Source: Cliona cf. orientalis
Taxonomy: Eukaryota; Porifera; Demospongiae; Clionaida; Clionaidae
Reading direction: 5' to 3'
Length of the DNA: 64,000 bases
NCBI GenBank assembly: GCA_963930775.1
Contig: OZ005690.1
Span: 2,340,225-2,404,224 of the forward strand
The translations under genes were made by a program, and so were the position numbers. The first letter of the stretch is position 1; each line of letters opens with the position of its first letter. Below the pieces are notes generated by a model. The model was not told the DNA's origin. It ran no database searches and worked only from the letters and a program-made list of their open reading frames with translations. Positions 51,042 to 60,949 of this stretch are shown here, in pieces.

Positions 51042-51510
51042 CAGTGGAACCCCGCTTAACAGACACCCTCAACGGCGGACACCTGCATGCGATATAACGG
51101 ACAATTCTGAATGTCCGGATTGTATTTCCGTAGACTTTAATACACTCAATAGCGGACACCGTGCTATTCCATATAACAGACACTTATTTTGGTCCCGTTC
51201 AATCCTGCGCAATAGTGAACGACCTCGCATAATGGACAGTTAGGCCACACCCACCATTAAAATCGGTCAATTTCAGCGACCAGTAACTACCATAAAGCTT
51301 CAGTATGTCCCAAAGTCTTGCTTAGGAGCTGTCAGTTGACAGATCTCTCATCAATACAGTCTTTTTCATCATCTACAGTAGTGCTTTATCATAGCTGGCC
51401 GCGATTGTAGGAGGGGCGTGGTCAACCACTAACCCCTGAGCTAAGGACACCTCGCTACAGAGGACAAACTTTTTGGTCCCAATGGTGTCTGCTTTAGAGG
51501 GGTTCCACTG
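51042..51510. mobile_element. pogo/Tigger-type MITE
   Basis: The ends are CAGTGGAACCCCG and CGGGGTTCCACTG-like (GGGGTTCCACTG), with TA on both sides (51040-51041 and 51511-51512). CAGTGGAACC-type ends with TA duplication are typical of pogo/Tigger elements. The inside shows short GCGGACACC-like repeats. No transposase. Confidence 0.7.
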
Positions 51511-52641
51511 TAAACGCTTCAGTTATGTCCATATAATCCTATAAAATACATCATAAACTATATAGATGCTGATAATTTGGCGCAGGGGGTGCTAGTATTA
51601 TGTACATGCCGATATAGTATGGTGGCTTATGCTACAATATAATAATTTTCTTTGTATCGAAATAATTTTTCTGTGTGAAATAAGGATTGAATAATATGCT
51701 AAGTCATTATATATGCTACTGCATTTACAATGTATATAATATACATGTATACATGATTTATTATGTCCCCATGCAGTAGCAATTTACTTTTCTGCAGTTA
51801 TATATTAGGTAATTATGATATAATTATGCGGCAACCTATGTCATAACAATAGGAAATTCAGGGCCTCGACAGAGCTCTTTTGAGACCTGAAAATTTGCTG
51901 AAGTATAGTCTAAGATTGTTTTTACATATAGTATCCAGCGAATACCTTAAAGGTTCCATCATTGTAACCCCATGAGTTTCATGTGCTTGTCATAGCCGAT
52001 CTGTACTGCATTGGGAGACAAAATACAATGTGAATAAGAGGCAATGTAAATTTATTGTCAAAAATGACTCCACTTCTCTCTGAGGTTAGAATGTTCTGAA
52101 ACTTGCTTTTATCACCCCAATCTTAGCTTATTGCACTGCTATTAATAAATTATTACCCGTATCATACTGTTATTATTATTCACTGCTGGATGTGGCTGCA
52201 GGCAGCTTAATAATGAGAACTATAATTGTGCACATGCTGAAGTCTAGTCATTGAAGCAACATGCCATTATGCCATTAACAAAAATGAGGTATCCTATTTT
52301 ATTACAAACTCTGAGTCATAGAAATAATAATATAGATTGAGTCTTGAACTTTGCTGAGGCACCCAAAAGTAGTAAATGATATAATTAATAATTATGCAAT
52401 ATTATGCTGAAATAGGTGGGATAAAAATATTATAGCAAATAATTGTTATTTACACTTGGACTAACTATCATGTTAATAGCAGACATGATTTTCCTCTTGG
52501 GCATGATAATTTATTCAACAATCACCATGCATGCACCTCTATTTATTATAATACGTGCAGTTGTTGTGATTTCAAAAGTCGTGCTATAACTAACTCTCAA
52601 TAAAACAAGTTCATGCATGAGTACAAGAAAAACAGTTTTGT

Positions 52642-53998
52642 TTACGTAGAAATCCTTGCGCAAGCATTCATACCGACAGCTGATACATATGCTGTATTCT
52701 CTCCTACGTCAATGGGTGGTGATGACGACTTTAGAGAGTCCTGCAGTTGAGTAATTTCCTCATAAATTACTGGCTGTTCCTTTACTTTGGCCTGGAGAAG
52801 ATCGAGCTCCAATCGGAGAGCCTGCTTGGATTTGAGCAAAATCGTAGTCATTGAGATGAATAGTAAAGTGATGAAGATAATCATGATGAGCATGGCCCCT
52901 ATTACAGCTCCAAGGGCGATCACAATTCTTAATAGAATTGCACCTGTAATTGTACAATAGCATGATAATAAAGAACACAGTCAGTAACCTTGTAATCCAT
53001 ATTAGTCTTATGTCATGTTTACAAACCATAAGAGTCTGATGATTCTTTGCTATCATTGGGCCCTGTACCGGCTCCTATCATAGGTACGTTGACCACATTG
53101 CTGAAATCTCCAACAATACCATCACACACAGCCGCTCTTACAGCAAATGAGCACTGACGATCATTTGTCAGGTGTTTATAATCTCCTGTACAAGTGACCA
53201 TGTTAGTAGTGGTAGCACTGGGACACTCTCCACAGTTATCTGACATAATGTGATATTGAAGACTTAGTGATAGACAGTGTGATGAAACATGACTCCAGTT
53301 GAATCTGATGCTTGTATGGTTAATTTCAATAGACTGAACATCAGTTGGTGGAGGAAATGGAGCTGTGTTTTATTAGTGCATAAATAATCAAGTAGTTTCT
53401 GTTTGTACGTACCTGTTGTGATATTCAATATGGCCGAATCAATCTCTGTAGAAAGTGTACCATTATCATGAGCACAGACTACAGTTGTGCCGTTGAGTTC
53501 ACTACAAACTTGGATAGTAATCTGAGATGTATATGAACCATTTTCAGCCTTGACAGCACGTCCAACTATAGCTCCATTGTTACAAGGTAGAGGTCTTTGT
53601 GATGTGAAATTGATGGTATGAAAAATGGCAAGCTCATTATTGGTTAAGGAACAGTCGAATGCAGTTCCTTTCCAAATCGTAGCCCCATTACCAAATACAG
53701 TACACTCATACGTCACATTGTGCCCTTCACAGGTGCAGTCATTCATAGCCACAAACAGATTACTACCTCTAGCTTTGATTAAACCTGTTAACAAAAAACA
53801 GAAAAGATTGATAATATCATATCTATGCAGCCATAAGCAGAATTTATCACTTACGCAAGGCTACGATGAGCAATGCTATTTTTATCCACTCAATCTGCAA
53901 TTACAATGATAATTTTATAATGATGCCTTACATGATTAAAATTTTGATTAAGCTAGCAACTCTCATGTAATTTCAGATGAACTTACCATTTTGAACAT
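52642..53998 (-). CDS. Gene G: Ig/FN3 receptor with short ITIM-like tail
   Basis: Five exons join in frame to 354 codons: 53998-53987, 53894-53855, 53784-53413, 53362-53027 and 52943-52642. Signal peptide from MFKMIEWIKIALLIVAL; Ig-like domain about 20-141 with CTCEGHNVTYEC and YTSQITI; one FN3-like domain to about 253 with FNWSHV, CGECP and CSFAVR; TM helix about 262-286. The tail of about 65 residues has VIYEEI, an ITIM pattern, and later TAYVSAV. There is no death domain and no further exon: the stop is in the TM exon. The first exon of 12 nt (MFKM) is typical of this block and is shared with the scrap at 57847-57858. It may be the short partner of the death-domain genes H, J and K. Confidence 0.87.
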
Positions 53999-54347
53999 GT
54001 ACAGCAGCCAAATTATCTTCTGAATCAGCGAATCAGATGACTTCCTTAGTATTAAATGCATGACCTGAAAGGAAGTTTGTAAAGGAAGAGTTTAGTACAT
54101 ATCAAAATGTCTTCGATTCTAAAGTCTTAGAATGATAATAGTCCCAAGGGTTGGAATAAGTAAATCTGCTAAGCCATCTGGTAATACAATTATTATTATT
54201 ATAGTTTATACTTGCACTCTATCACAAAAATTATTATTCTTGCTATTCCCCTGTTATATTATATGATGCATCTATTTTGATTGCAATACACAAAGAGTCA
54301 GCAATAATAATTATATGCATGATAAAGGAATTGATGATAGTTTTTTC
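53999..54347. repeat. Spacer unit, copy 1 of 3
   Basis: This stretch between the 5' end of G and the 3' end of H is homologous to 57859-58260 and 60598-60949. Shared phrases include TAGTCCCAAGG(G/A)TTGGAATA and ACTGATGCATCTATT (weaker in copy 1). It marks the junction of a tandem gene duplication. Confidence 0.7.
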
Positions 54348-56603
54348 TCAAGTGTTTCCGTCTTTGGGTGGCAGTGGCGGTGGAGACAGTAAGTCTGCCG
54401 TGTCTTCGTATTCAGGTATGGAGGAGGTGTATTTCATGGCTCCATGATCCTGGATCTGCTGCTGTTTATCTGACAATGCTGGTGGGGAATCATTTATGCT
54501 ACTTTCCAAGTCATGTTGACTGAAATTTCTTGAGTCAGCCTCTAGTGGGAACTTTCCTGCACATCAATGACTTATGTATAATCATTGATAAAGTGTGATA
54601 AAACATACATGTTGCTAGCTACAGGAGTACATAGAAATGAGTTGTGCCTAACAACTAAGAGAAATTAAATTCACCTGTTGTGGAAATCTGCTGAGCTTTC
54701 TCTGCCAGTTCATAGAGTTTGATCTCCCTGAGAGATTGAGCCACCTCTCCCCATGTTAGTTGTCCAGGGTGGTGCCTTAACCAGTAGTCTAACACCTCAA
54801 TCAAGCACTGGTCTGATGGGTGCCCCACATATCCATCCATCACCTCCTTGGGAACTCCCACCACCAGTCCAAACTCATACCATTTTGGAATAAGCTCATC
54901 CTTAAGTAAGATTAGTAGAAGGTCAAGATTAACTGAAAATTGAGTGCATATTAATTTAATCTCCCAATATAGTCTGTTGTGCACATGTACAACCTGGTGT
55001 TGTTACTGCTGTTTTATGTTGAATTTCTTCGTACTGTATGCGATCATCGTGAAGATTTAAAGTTTGCAGGTGGGTGGCTCTGAATTTGGGCCAAGATCTG
55101 CATATACTATGTCTTCTGTAGACCTAGAGTTCTGTGGACAATGAAAATATTATTATACACATTTCAATCTGACTGTATAGTACATACGAGATCAAGATGA
55201 TTCTGATCCTGGTGTTCGGTTGGCTGTAGATAGCTGTAAACTCCAATTCCCTGTTCATATCATGTGCTGAATAAATTAATTACTGCGCAGAATAGATGTT
55301 TTACTTGCTGATTGTTGTCAACAGCAGTCAGTTCCACTGCAACCATATTATTACGTGTGTTTGCTCCTGGTACCGGTGTTGACCTATAATGTTTAGAAAA
55401 TGATCACTTGTACATATGTGTACAATGTAGAAAGCCAGATTTGTATACCTGGTCCGGTCATTTGCCAAACTGGCTGATTTTATTAAGTAAACTAGTATAA
55501 TTCCCAACATGAGAGTTATTCCCATGAGCACCACGAGTGAAACAACTGTTACTGACACCACCAAGTCTATTGAGATTCCTTCCTCTGTACTCAGATCTTC
55601 TAAGGAAAACAAGACATGACTATTAAATTTTATCGCTACTTAATAATTGAATTTATCATAGGTTGGATTGTATGTTATTGGCTTGAATGCTATTATACAT
55701 ACCAGGTACATTGACTGCATTGCTGAAATCTCCAACAATACCATTGCACACAGCTGATCTTACAGCGAATGAGCATGGATGATCACTTGTCAGGTGTGTA
55801 TAATCTCCAGTGCAAGTGGCCATGTTAGTAGTGGTAACATTGGGACACTCTCCACAGTTGTCTGCCATGATGTGGTACTGAAGTGATGGACAATGCAATG
55901 AAACATGACTCCAGTTGAATCTGATTCTTGTGTGATTAGTTAGAGGGTCAATTAGCTGAACATCATTTGGTGGAGGAAAGGGATCTGTGTTTTATCAATA
56001 ATATTGCGTACTAGCAATAGCAATACCTGTTGTGATATTCAATATGGCCGAACCAATCTCTGTAGAAAGTGTACCGTTGTCATGAGCACAGACTACAGTT
56101 GTGTCGTTGAGTTCATCACAAACTTGGATAGTAATCTGAGATGTATATGAACCATTTTCAGCCCTGACAGCACGTCCAACTATAGCTCCATTGTTACAAG
56201 GTAGACGTCTTTGTGATATGAAATTAATGGTATGAAAAATGGCAAGCTCATTGTTGGTTAAGGAACAGTCAAATGCAGTTCCTTTCCAAATCGTAGCCCC
56301 ATTACCAAACACAGTACACTCATACGTCATATTGTGCCCTTCACAGGTGCATGTGCAGTCATTAACAGCCACAAACAGATTACTGCTGAAACATATTGCT
56401 GTTAAAAGTTACTTTTATAGCAATAATATTATAGTCAATGCTGTCATCATGATCAGCTGCCCAACTTATGGAGTGTTTGAAGAAAGGCCAGCATTGTCAT
56501 GATGGTTACAGTAACTGCTATTGATTGAATGATTTGAATCTGCATAGTCAAGATTGTTTTTGGGAACCTATAATAATAATCCTATTTAATATTCGCATAC
56601 CAT
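54348..56603 (-). pseudogene. Gene H: damaged death-domain receptor of the K type
   Basis: Exons matching gene K: 56603-56601, 56539-56470, 56398-56027, 55984-55703, 55599-55449, 55383-55305, 55250-55188, 55131-54994, 54932-54675 and 54556-54348. Ig, FN3, TM, death domain (WYEFGLVVG, DYWLRHH, LTWGEVAQSLREI) and SH3-ligand tail (PPPLPPKDGNT) are all present as sequence. Two faults: the donor after the signal-peptide exon reads AT (56469-56468) where K has GT, and exon 8 lacks 7 bases relative to K, shifting the frame so the reading stops at 55057. If the first fault is bypassed, the product would be a TM receptor ending after one ITIM-like IVYADL, without the death domain. It may thus be a pseudogene or a truncated inhibitory form. 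Confidence 0.75.
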
Positions 56604-56804
56604 TTTGAAATCAGTTTGTTAGTTTCTGCTTTCTTTGAAGATCTCAGTTGCTTCTTTATGCCTTGCATTATTATTGACGACCAATACCATATTATAATAT
56701 TATGGGAAAGTGATTCACTATGCGGGGGAGGTGCTTATCCCGTGACATGATTAGTGGGTGGGGCTCATGCACGCGACTAGCTGCTTTCTGTAGAAGTAAG
56801 CACA
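56604..56804. promoter_or_regulatory. Shared upstream region of H and I
   Basis: 201 bp between two start codons pointing apart. It is homologous to 63245-63430. Conserved words: TTGACGACCAATACCA with a CCAAT at 56681-56685, AAGTGATTCA, GGGGGAGGTGCT and GTGGGTGGGGCTCA. Read as a bidirectional promoter by position and conservation; no start site was seen directly. Confidence 0.5.
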
Positions 56805-57626
56805 ATGGTTGAACTGACTCTTCTCATCACAGTACTAATCACAGGTATGTCCTATCAATTGCAATTAAAGAGCTTGATATAATAACGTAACTTACTAGGA
56901 TGATTACTAAAAATTTAATTCCCATTTGCATACAGTTGCTGGAGTTGGATCTGGACAACTTATAAAGTTGACCAATGACTGCACATGCCCTGGTGATGTA
57001 GTAACATACAACTGCAACGTAACAGGGAGTGGATTCACCATCTGGAGGGGGTCAGCCTTCAACTGTCCAACTGTCAACTCCAGGATTCTTCTGCGCCACT
57101 CTGAATTTGGTACAAGTAGTGGGACGATGGGACTGTGCAATGATGGAGCCATAATGGGACGCAGTACCGAAATCACTAGAACTAGCTCAAATACCCCTGT
57201 TTATATGTCTCAGCTGACAGTTAACCTCGCCACTAGCTCGAGTGTGATTGGTCAAGAAATACAGTGTGTTTATCGCAACACTGTCAATGTTGAAATGATT
57301 GTTGGCTCAGCAACAATTGAAATAACAGGTTAAAATTAAAAAAATAGATATTTTATTAATGATCACGAGGATCGAGTATTATTTAAATCAGTAGATTCCC
57401 TTCCTCCTCCTGCTATTGTCCAATTGGTTGGAGCAAGCTCCGAACAGCTAGTGTTTAACTGGACCTCTGTCAATTCCAATTGCTCTACACTCAACTACAA
57501 CATAATGTCCAACTGTGGAAGCTGTATTAACACAACAGCCACTACTACAACATCAGTAGCATGCTCCATCTCAGTTACTGACAAGATTACACAGTGTTCT
57601 TTCTGTGTACAAAGTGTAGTCTATGA
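56805..57626 (+). pseudogene. Gene I: Ig/FN3 receptor cut by a rearrangement
   Basis: Exons 56805-56844 (signal peptide MVELTLLITVLIT), 56936-57328 (Ig-like domain: CTCPGDVVTYNC, TIWRGSAFNC, YMSQLTV, IQCVY) and 57395 to about 57626 (FN3-like: FNWTSV, CSTLNYNIMSNCGSC, CSFCVQSVV). The frame then enters sequence that is the reverse complement of the 5' part of a G/J-type gene and stops at 57663. No TM or tail follows on the plus strand. Paralog of gene L. Host gene remnant, perhaps making a secreted stump. Confidence 0.75.
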
Positions 57627-57858
57627 TAGCCACAAACAGATTACTACCTCTAGCTTTGATTAACAAAAGATTGATATCATATCTATGCAGCCATAAGCAG
57701 AATATATCACTTACGCAAGGCTAGGATGAGCAATGCTGTTTTCATCCACTCAATCTGCAATTACAATAGCATTACACTAGTGATGCCTTACATGATTAAA
57801 ATTATGATCAAGCCAGTAACTCTCATGCAATTTCAGATGAACTTACCATTTTGAACAT
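57627..57858 (-). pseudogene. 5' scrap of a G/J-type receptor
   Basis: Holds exon 1 (57858-57847, MFKM), exon 2 (57754-57715, IEWMKTALLILAL-type signal peptide) and the first few codons of the Ig exon, then stops at the junction with gene I. Part of the acceptor before the Ig exon is also gone (AACCTGTT of gene G is missing here). The rest of the gene is absent. Confidence 0.7.
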
Positions 57859-58334
57859 GTACAGCATGCAGCCAAGTTTTCTTCTGAATCAGTGAATCAG
57901 ATGACTTCCTTGGTATTAAATGTACGACTTGAAAGGAAGTTAGTAGGAAAGGAAGGGTTAATTAATTAGTACGTAATAATACATATCAAAACATCTCCGA
58001 TTCTAAAGAGTGACAATAGTCCCAAGGGTTGGAATAAGTAAATCTGCTATGCCATCTGATAATACAATTGCTTGCACTCCATCACAAAATATTATTATTA
58101 TTGCTATTCCCCTACCATGCAGTCCATGGTACTCTCAAGCTACTGATGCATCTATTACTATACTACACAAAGAGTTAGAATAATATTATTATGCAAAATA
58201 CAGGAATTGATGATAGTTTGCTTTCAAGTGTTTCTGTCTTTGGGTGGCAGTGGTGGTGAAGACAGTAAGTCTGCCGTGTCTTCGTATTCAGGTGTGGAGG
58301 AGATGTATTTCATGGTTCCATAATCCTGGATCTG
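57859..58334. repeat. Spacer unit, copy 2 of 3
   Basis: Homologous to 53999-54347 and 60598-60949. The part from about 58209 to 58334 is the old last-exon end of gene J, now past its earlier stop: it still holds a CCACTGCCACCCAAAGAC segment for PLPPKD. Confidence 0.65.
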
Positions 58335-60597
58335 CTATTTGTTAGGCAATGCATACGCAGGTGGGGAATCATTTGTGTTACTTTCCAAGTCACGTTGACT
58401 GAAATCTCTTGAGTCAGCCTCGAGGTCTAGTGTGAACTTTCCTGCACACCAACGAGTTATGTATGGCAGTCAATAATATTATTATTGATAAAGTGTGATA
58501 AACCATCATGTACATGTGGCTAACATGTGCCTAACAACTAAGTGAACCTGTTATGGAAATTTGTTGAGCTTTCTCTGCCAGCTTGTAGAACTTGATCTCC
58601 CTGAGAGCTTGAGCCACCTCTCCCCATGTCAGTTGGTCAGAGTGGTGCCTCAACCAGTAGTCTAACACCTCGATCAAGCACTGGTCTGATGGGTGCCCAA
58701 CATATCCATCCATGATGTCTTTTGGAACTCCAATCACTAATCCAAGCTGATACCACCTTGGAGTAAGCTCGTCCTTCAGAAATATTAGTAGAAGGTCTAG
58801 ATTAACTGAAAAAGAATAATTATCAATGAGCTGATACTGTCAATTGTATCGCTCATGCATGATCACCTAATATAGTCCGTGGTCCATAAACTGGCACTCC
58901 TGTATCTGCTTCACGTTGTAATTGTATTTCTTCATACCGTACGCGGTCATCATCAGAGAGACAGACTAATGTTTGAAGGTGGACATCTCCAGCAAATGGA
59001 TTTGGACCAAGATCTGCATATGTTACATCACCTGTAGACCTGGAGTTCTGTGTAATATTAATATTATTAGGGACAATGAAAACGTAAAATTAATGTGCAG
59101 TAAGCTTACTGATTCATTGTGACTCTGCTCCTGATGTTCGGTTGGTTGTAGAGAGCTATAAACTCCAATTCCCTATTCATAATAATATAAAAAATGATTA
59201 CTGCACAGAATAGATTTTTTACTTGCTGATTGTTGTCAACAGCAGTCAGTTCCACTGCAACTGTACTATGCGTATTTGCTCCTGGTGTAGACCTATAATG
59301 TTTAGAAAATTACCACTTAATTCGGAATCTGTGTGTAGGATGTAAAAATACAGATTTGTATAGTTTTACCTGGTTCTATCATTTATTAAACTCTTAGTCC
59401 TAATTGATTTCTTCGAGATTATCAAGTAACCTAGTGCAATTCCCAACACGAGAGTTATTCCCATTAATATCATGATTAGAACAACTGTTGTAGATACAAC
59501 CAGACTTATTATGAATTGTGTTCCTTCCTCCATGTGCAGATTCTCTAAACAAAGCATGACCATGTTACCGTGCATTTATCTCTATATTATGAGGCCGGAT
59601 TAAAATTAATGCATTAATTTTTCTGAGCAATATCAGTAATATTCAACTGAGATGAGTACCATTATTATAGTATAATACATTGTGTATATACCTGCCGCTT
59701 TAGTTACAGTGATAGCAATGCTGATGTCTCCAACAATACCATTACACACAGCTGTCCTTACAGCGAATGAGCACGGACGATCACTTATCAGCTGTGTATA
59801 GTTTCCAGTACAAATGGCCATGTTAGTAGTGGTGGTAGTTGGACACACTCCACAGTTATCTGACATAATGTGGTAGTAAAGTGAGGGACAGTGCAATGAA
59901 ACATGACTCCAATTAAAGCTGATCTGTGTGTGATTGGCTTCAACAAACTGGACATCAGTTGATGGAGGAAATGGATCTATATTTTATTAATACACATAAT
60001 ATTAAGTAGTTTCTGTTTGTATGCACATAGCTACCTGTTGTGATATTCAATATGGCCGAACCAATGTCTGTAAGAAGTGTACCATTGTCATGAACACAGA
60101 CTACTGTTGTGCCATGGAATTCATTGCTAACTCGGATGACAATCTGAGATGTATAGGAACCATTTTCAGCCCTGACAGCATGTCCAACTATAGCTCCATT
60201 GTTACAAGGTAGAGGTCTTTGTGATGTGAAATTGATGGTATGAAAAATGGCAAGCTCATTGTTGGTTAAGGAACAATCGAATGCGGTTCCTTTCCAAATC
60301 GTAATCCCATTACCAAATACAGTGCACTCATACGTCACATTGTGGCCTTCACAAGTGCAGTCATTAACAGCCTCAAACAGATTACTGCCTCTAGCTTTGA
60401 TTAAACCTGTTAACAAAATAAAAAAAGATTGATATCATATCTAAGCAGCCATAAGCAGAGTTTATCACTTACGCAAGGCTAGGATGAGCAACGCTATTTT
60501 CATCCACTCAGCCTGCAATTGCAATATTGATGGGTTATAATATGATAAATTATGATCAAACCAGCAACTCTCATGCAATTTTAAATGAACTTACCAT
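58335..60597 (-). CDS. Gene J: Ig/FN3 receptor, tandem ITIM-like motifs, death domain
   Basis: Ten exons join in frame to 518 codons: 60597-60595, 60512-60473, 60406-60035, 59976-59692, 59544-59370, 59292-59223, 59172-59110, 59047-58867, 58805-58548 and 58441-58335. Signal peptide (MAEWMKIALLILAL), Ig-like domain to about 138, FN3-like to 233, TM helix about 246-272, then GVYSSL, VTYADL and VRYEEI, the last two 28 residues apart and both canonical ITIM patterns. Death domain 397-482 with WYQLGLVIG, DYWLRHH, LTWGEVAQALREI and LAEKAQ. The last exon ends early: TAG at 58337-58335 stands where H and K have CAG, so the SH3-ligand motif is lost although its bases remain downstream. All other sites look sound. 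Confidence 0.87.
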
Positions 60598-60949
60598 TTT
60601 GATCAGCAGCCAAATTATCTTTTGAATCAGCGATGACTTCCTATATAGGTATTAAATGCATGACTTGAAAGGAAGTTTGTAAAGGAAGAGTTTAGTACAT
60701 ACTAATTATTATCAAAACATCTCCGATTCTAAAGTCTTAGAGTGATAATAGTCCCAAGGATTGGAATAAGTAAATCTGCTAAGCAATCTGATAATTATTA
60801 TAGCTAAGCTGCTTATACTTGCACTTTATCACTATTGCTACTCCCATGCCATACAGTTCATGGTACTCTCAAGCTACTGATGCATCTATTATTGTAGTAC
60901 ACAAAGAGTCAGCATAATTATGCATGATAAAGGAATTGATAGTTTGCTT
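60598..60949. repeat. Spacer unit, copy 3 of 3
   Basis: Homologous to the spacers at 53999-54347 and 57859-58334. Lies between J 5' and K 3'. Confidence 0.7.

Larger units (their letters stand above)
50462..52641. other. Tail-to-tail spacer between D and G
   Basis: This 2.2-kb spacer separates the two receptor blocks. It holds the pogo-type MITE at 51042-51510, a family b relic at about 51770-51965, and a minus-strand AATAAA at 52547-52542 for gene G. I see no gene in it. Confidence 0.5.

Noticed and set aside
56469-56470. Gene H signal exon using an AT-AC (U12) intron
   Set aside because: The intron does not show the U12 donor consensus (ATATCC) and its 3' end is AG; a plain GT to AT change explains it better.
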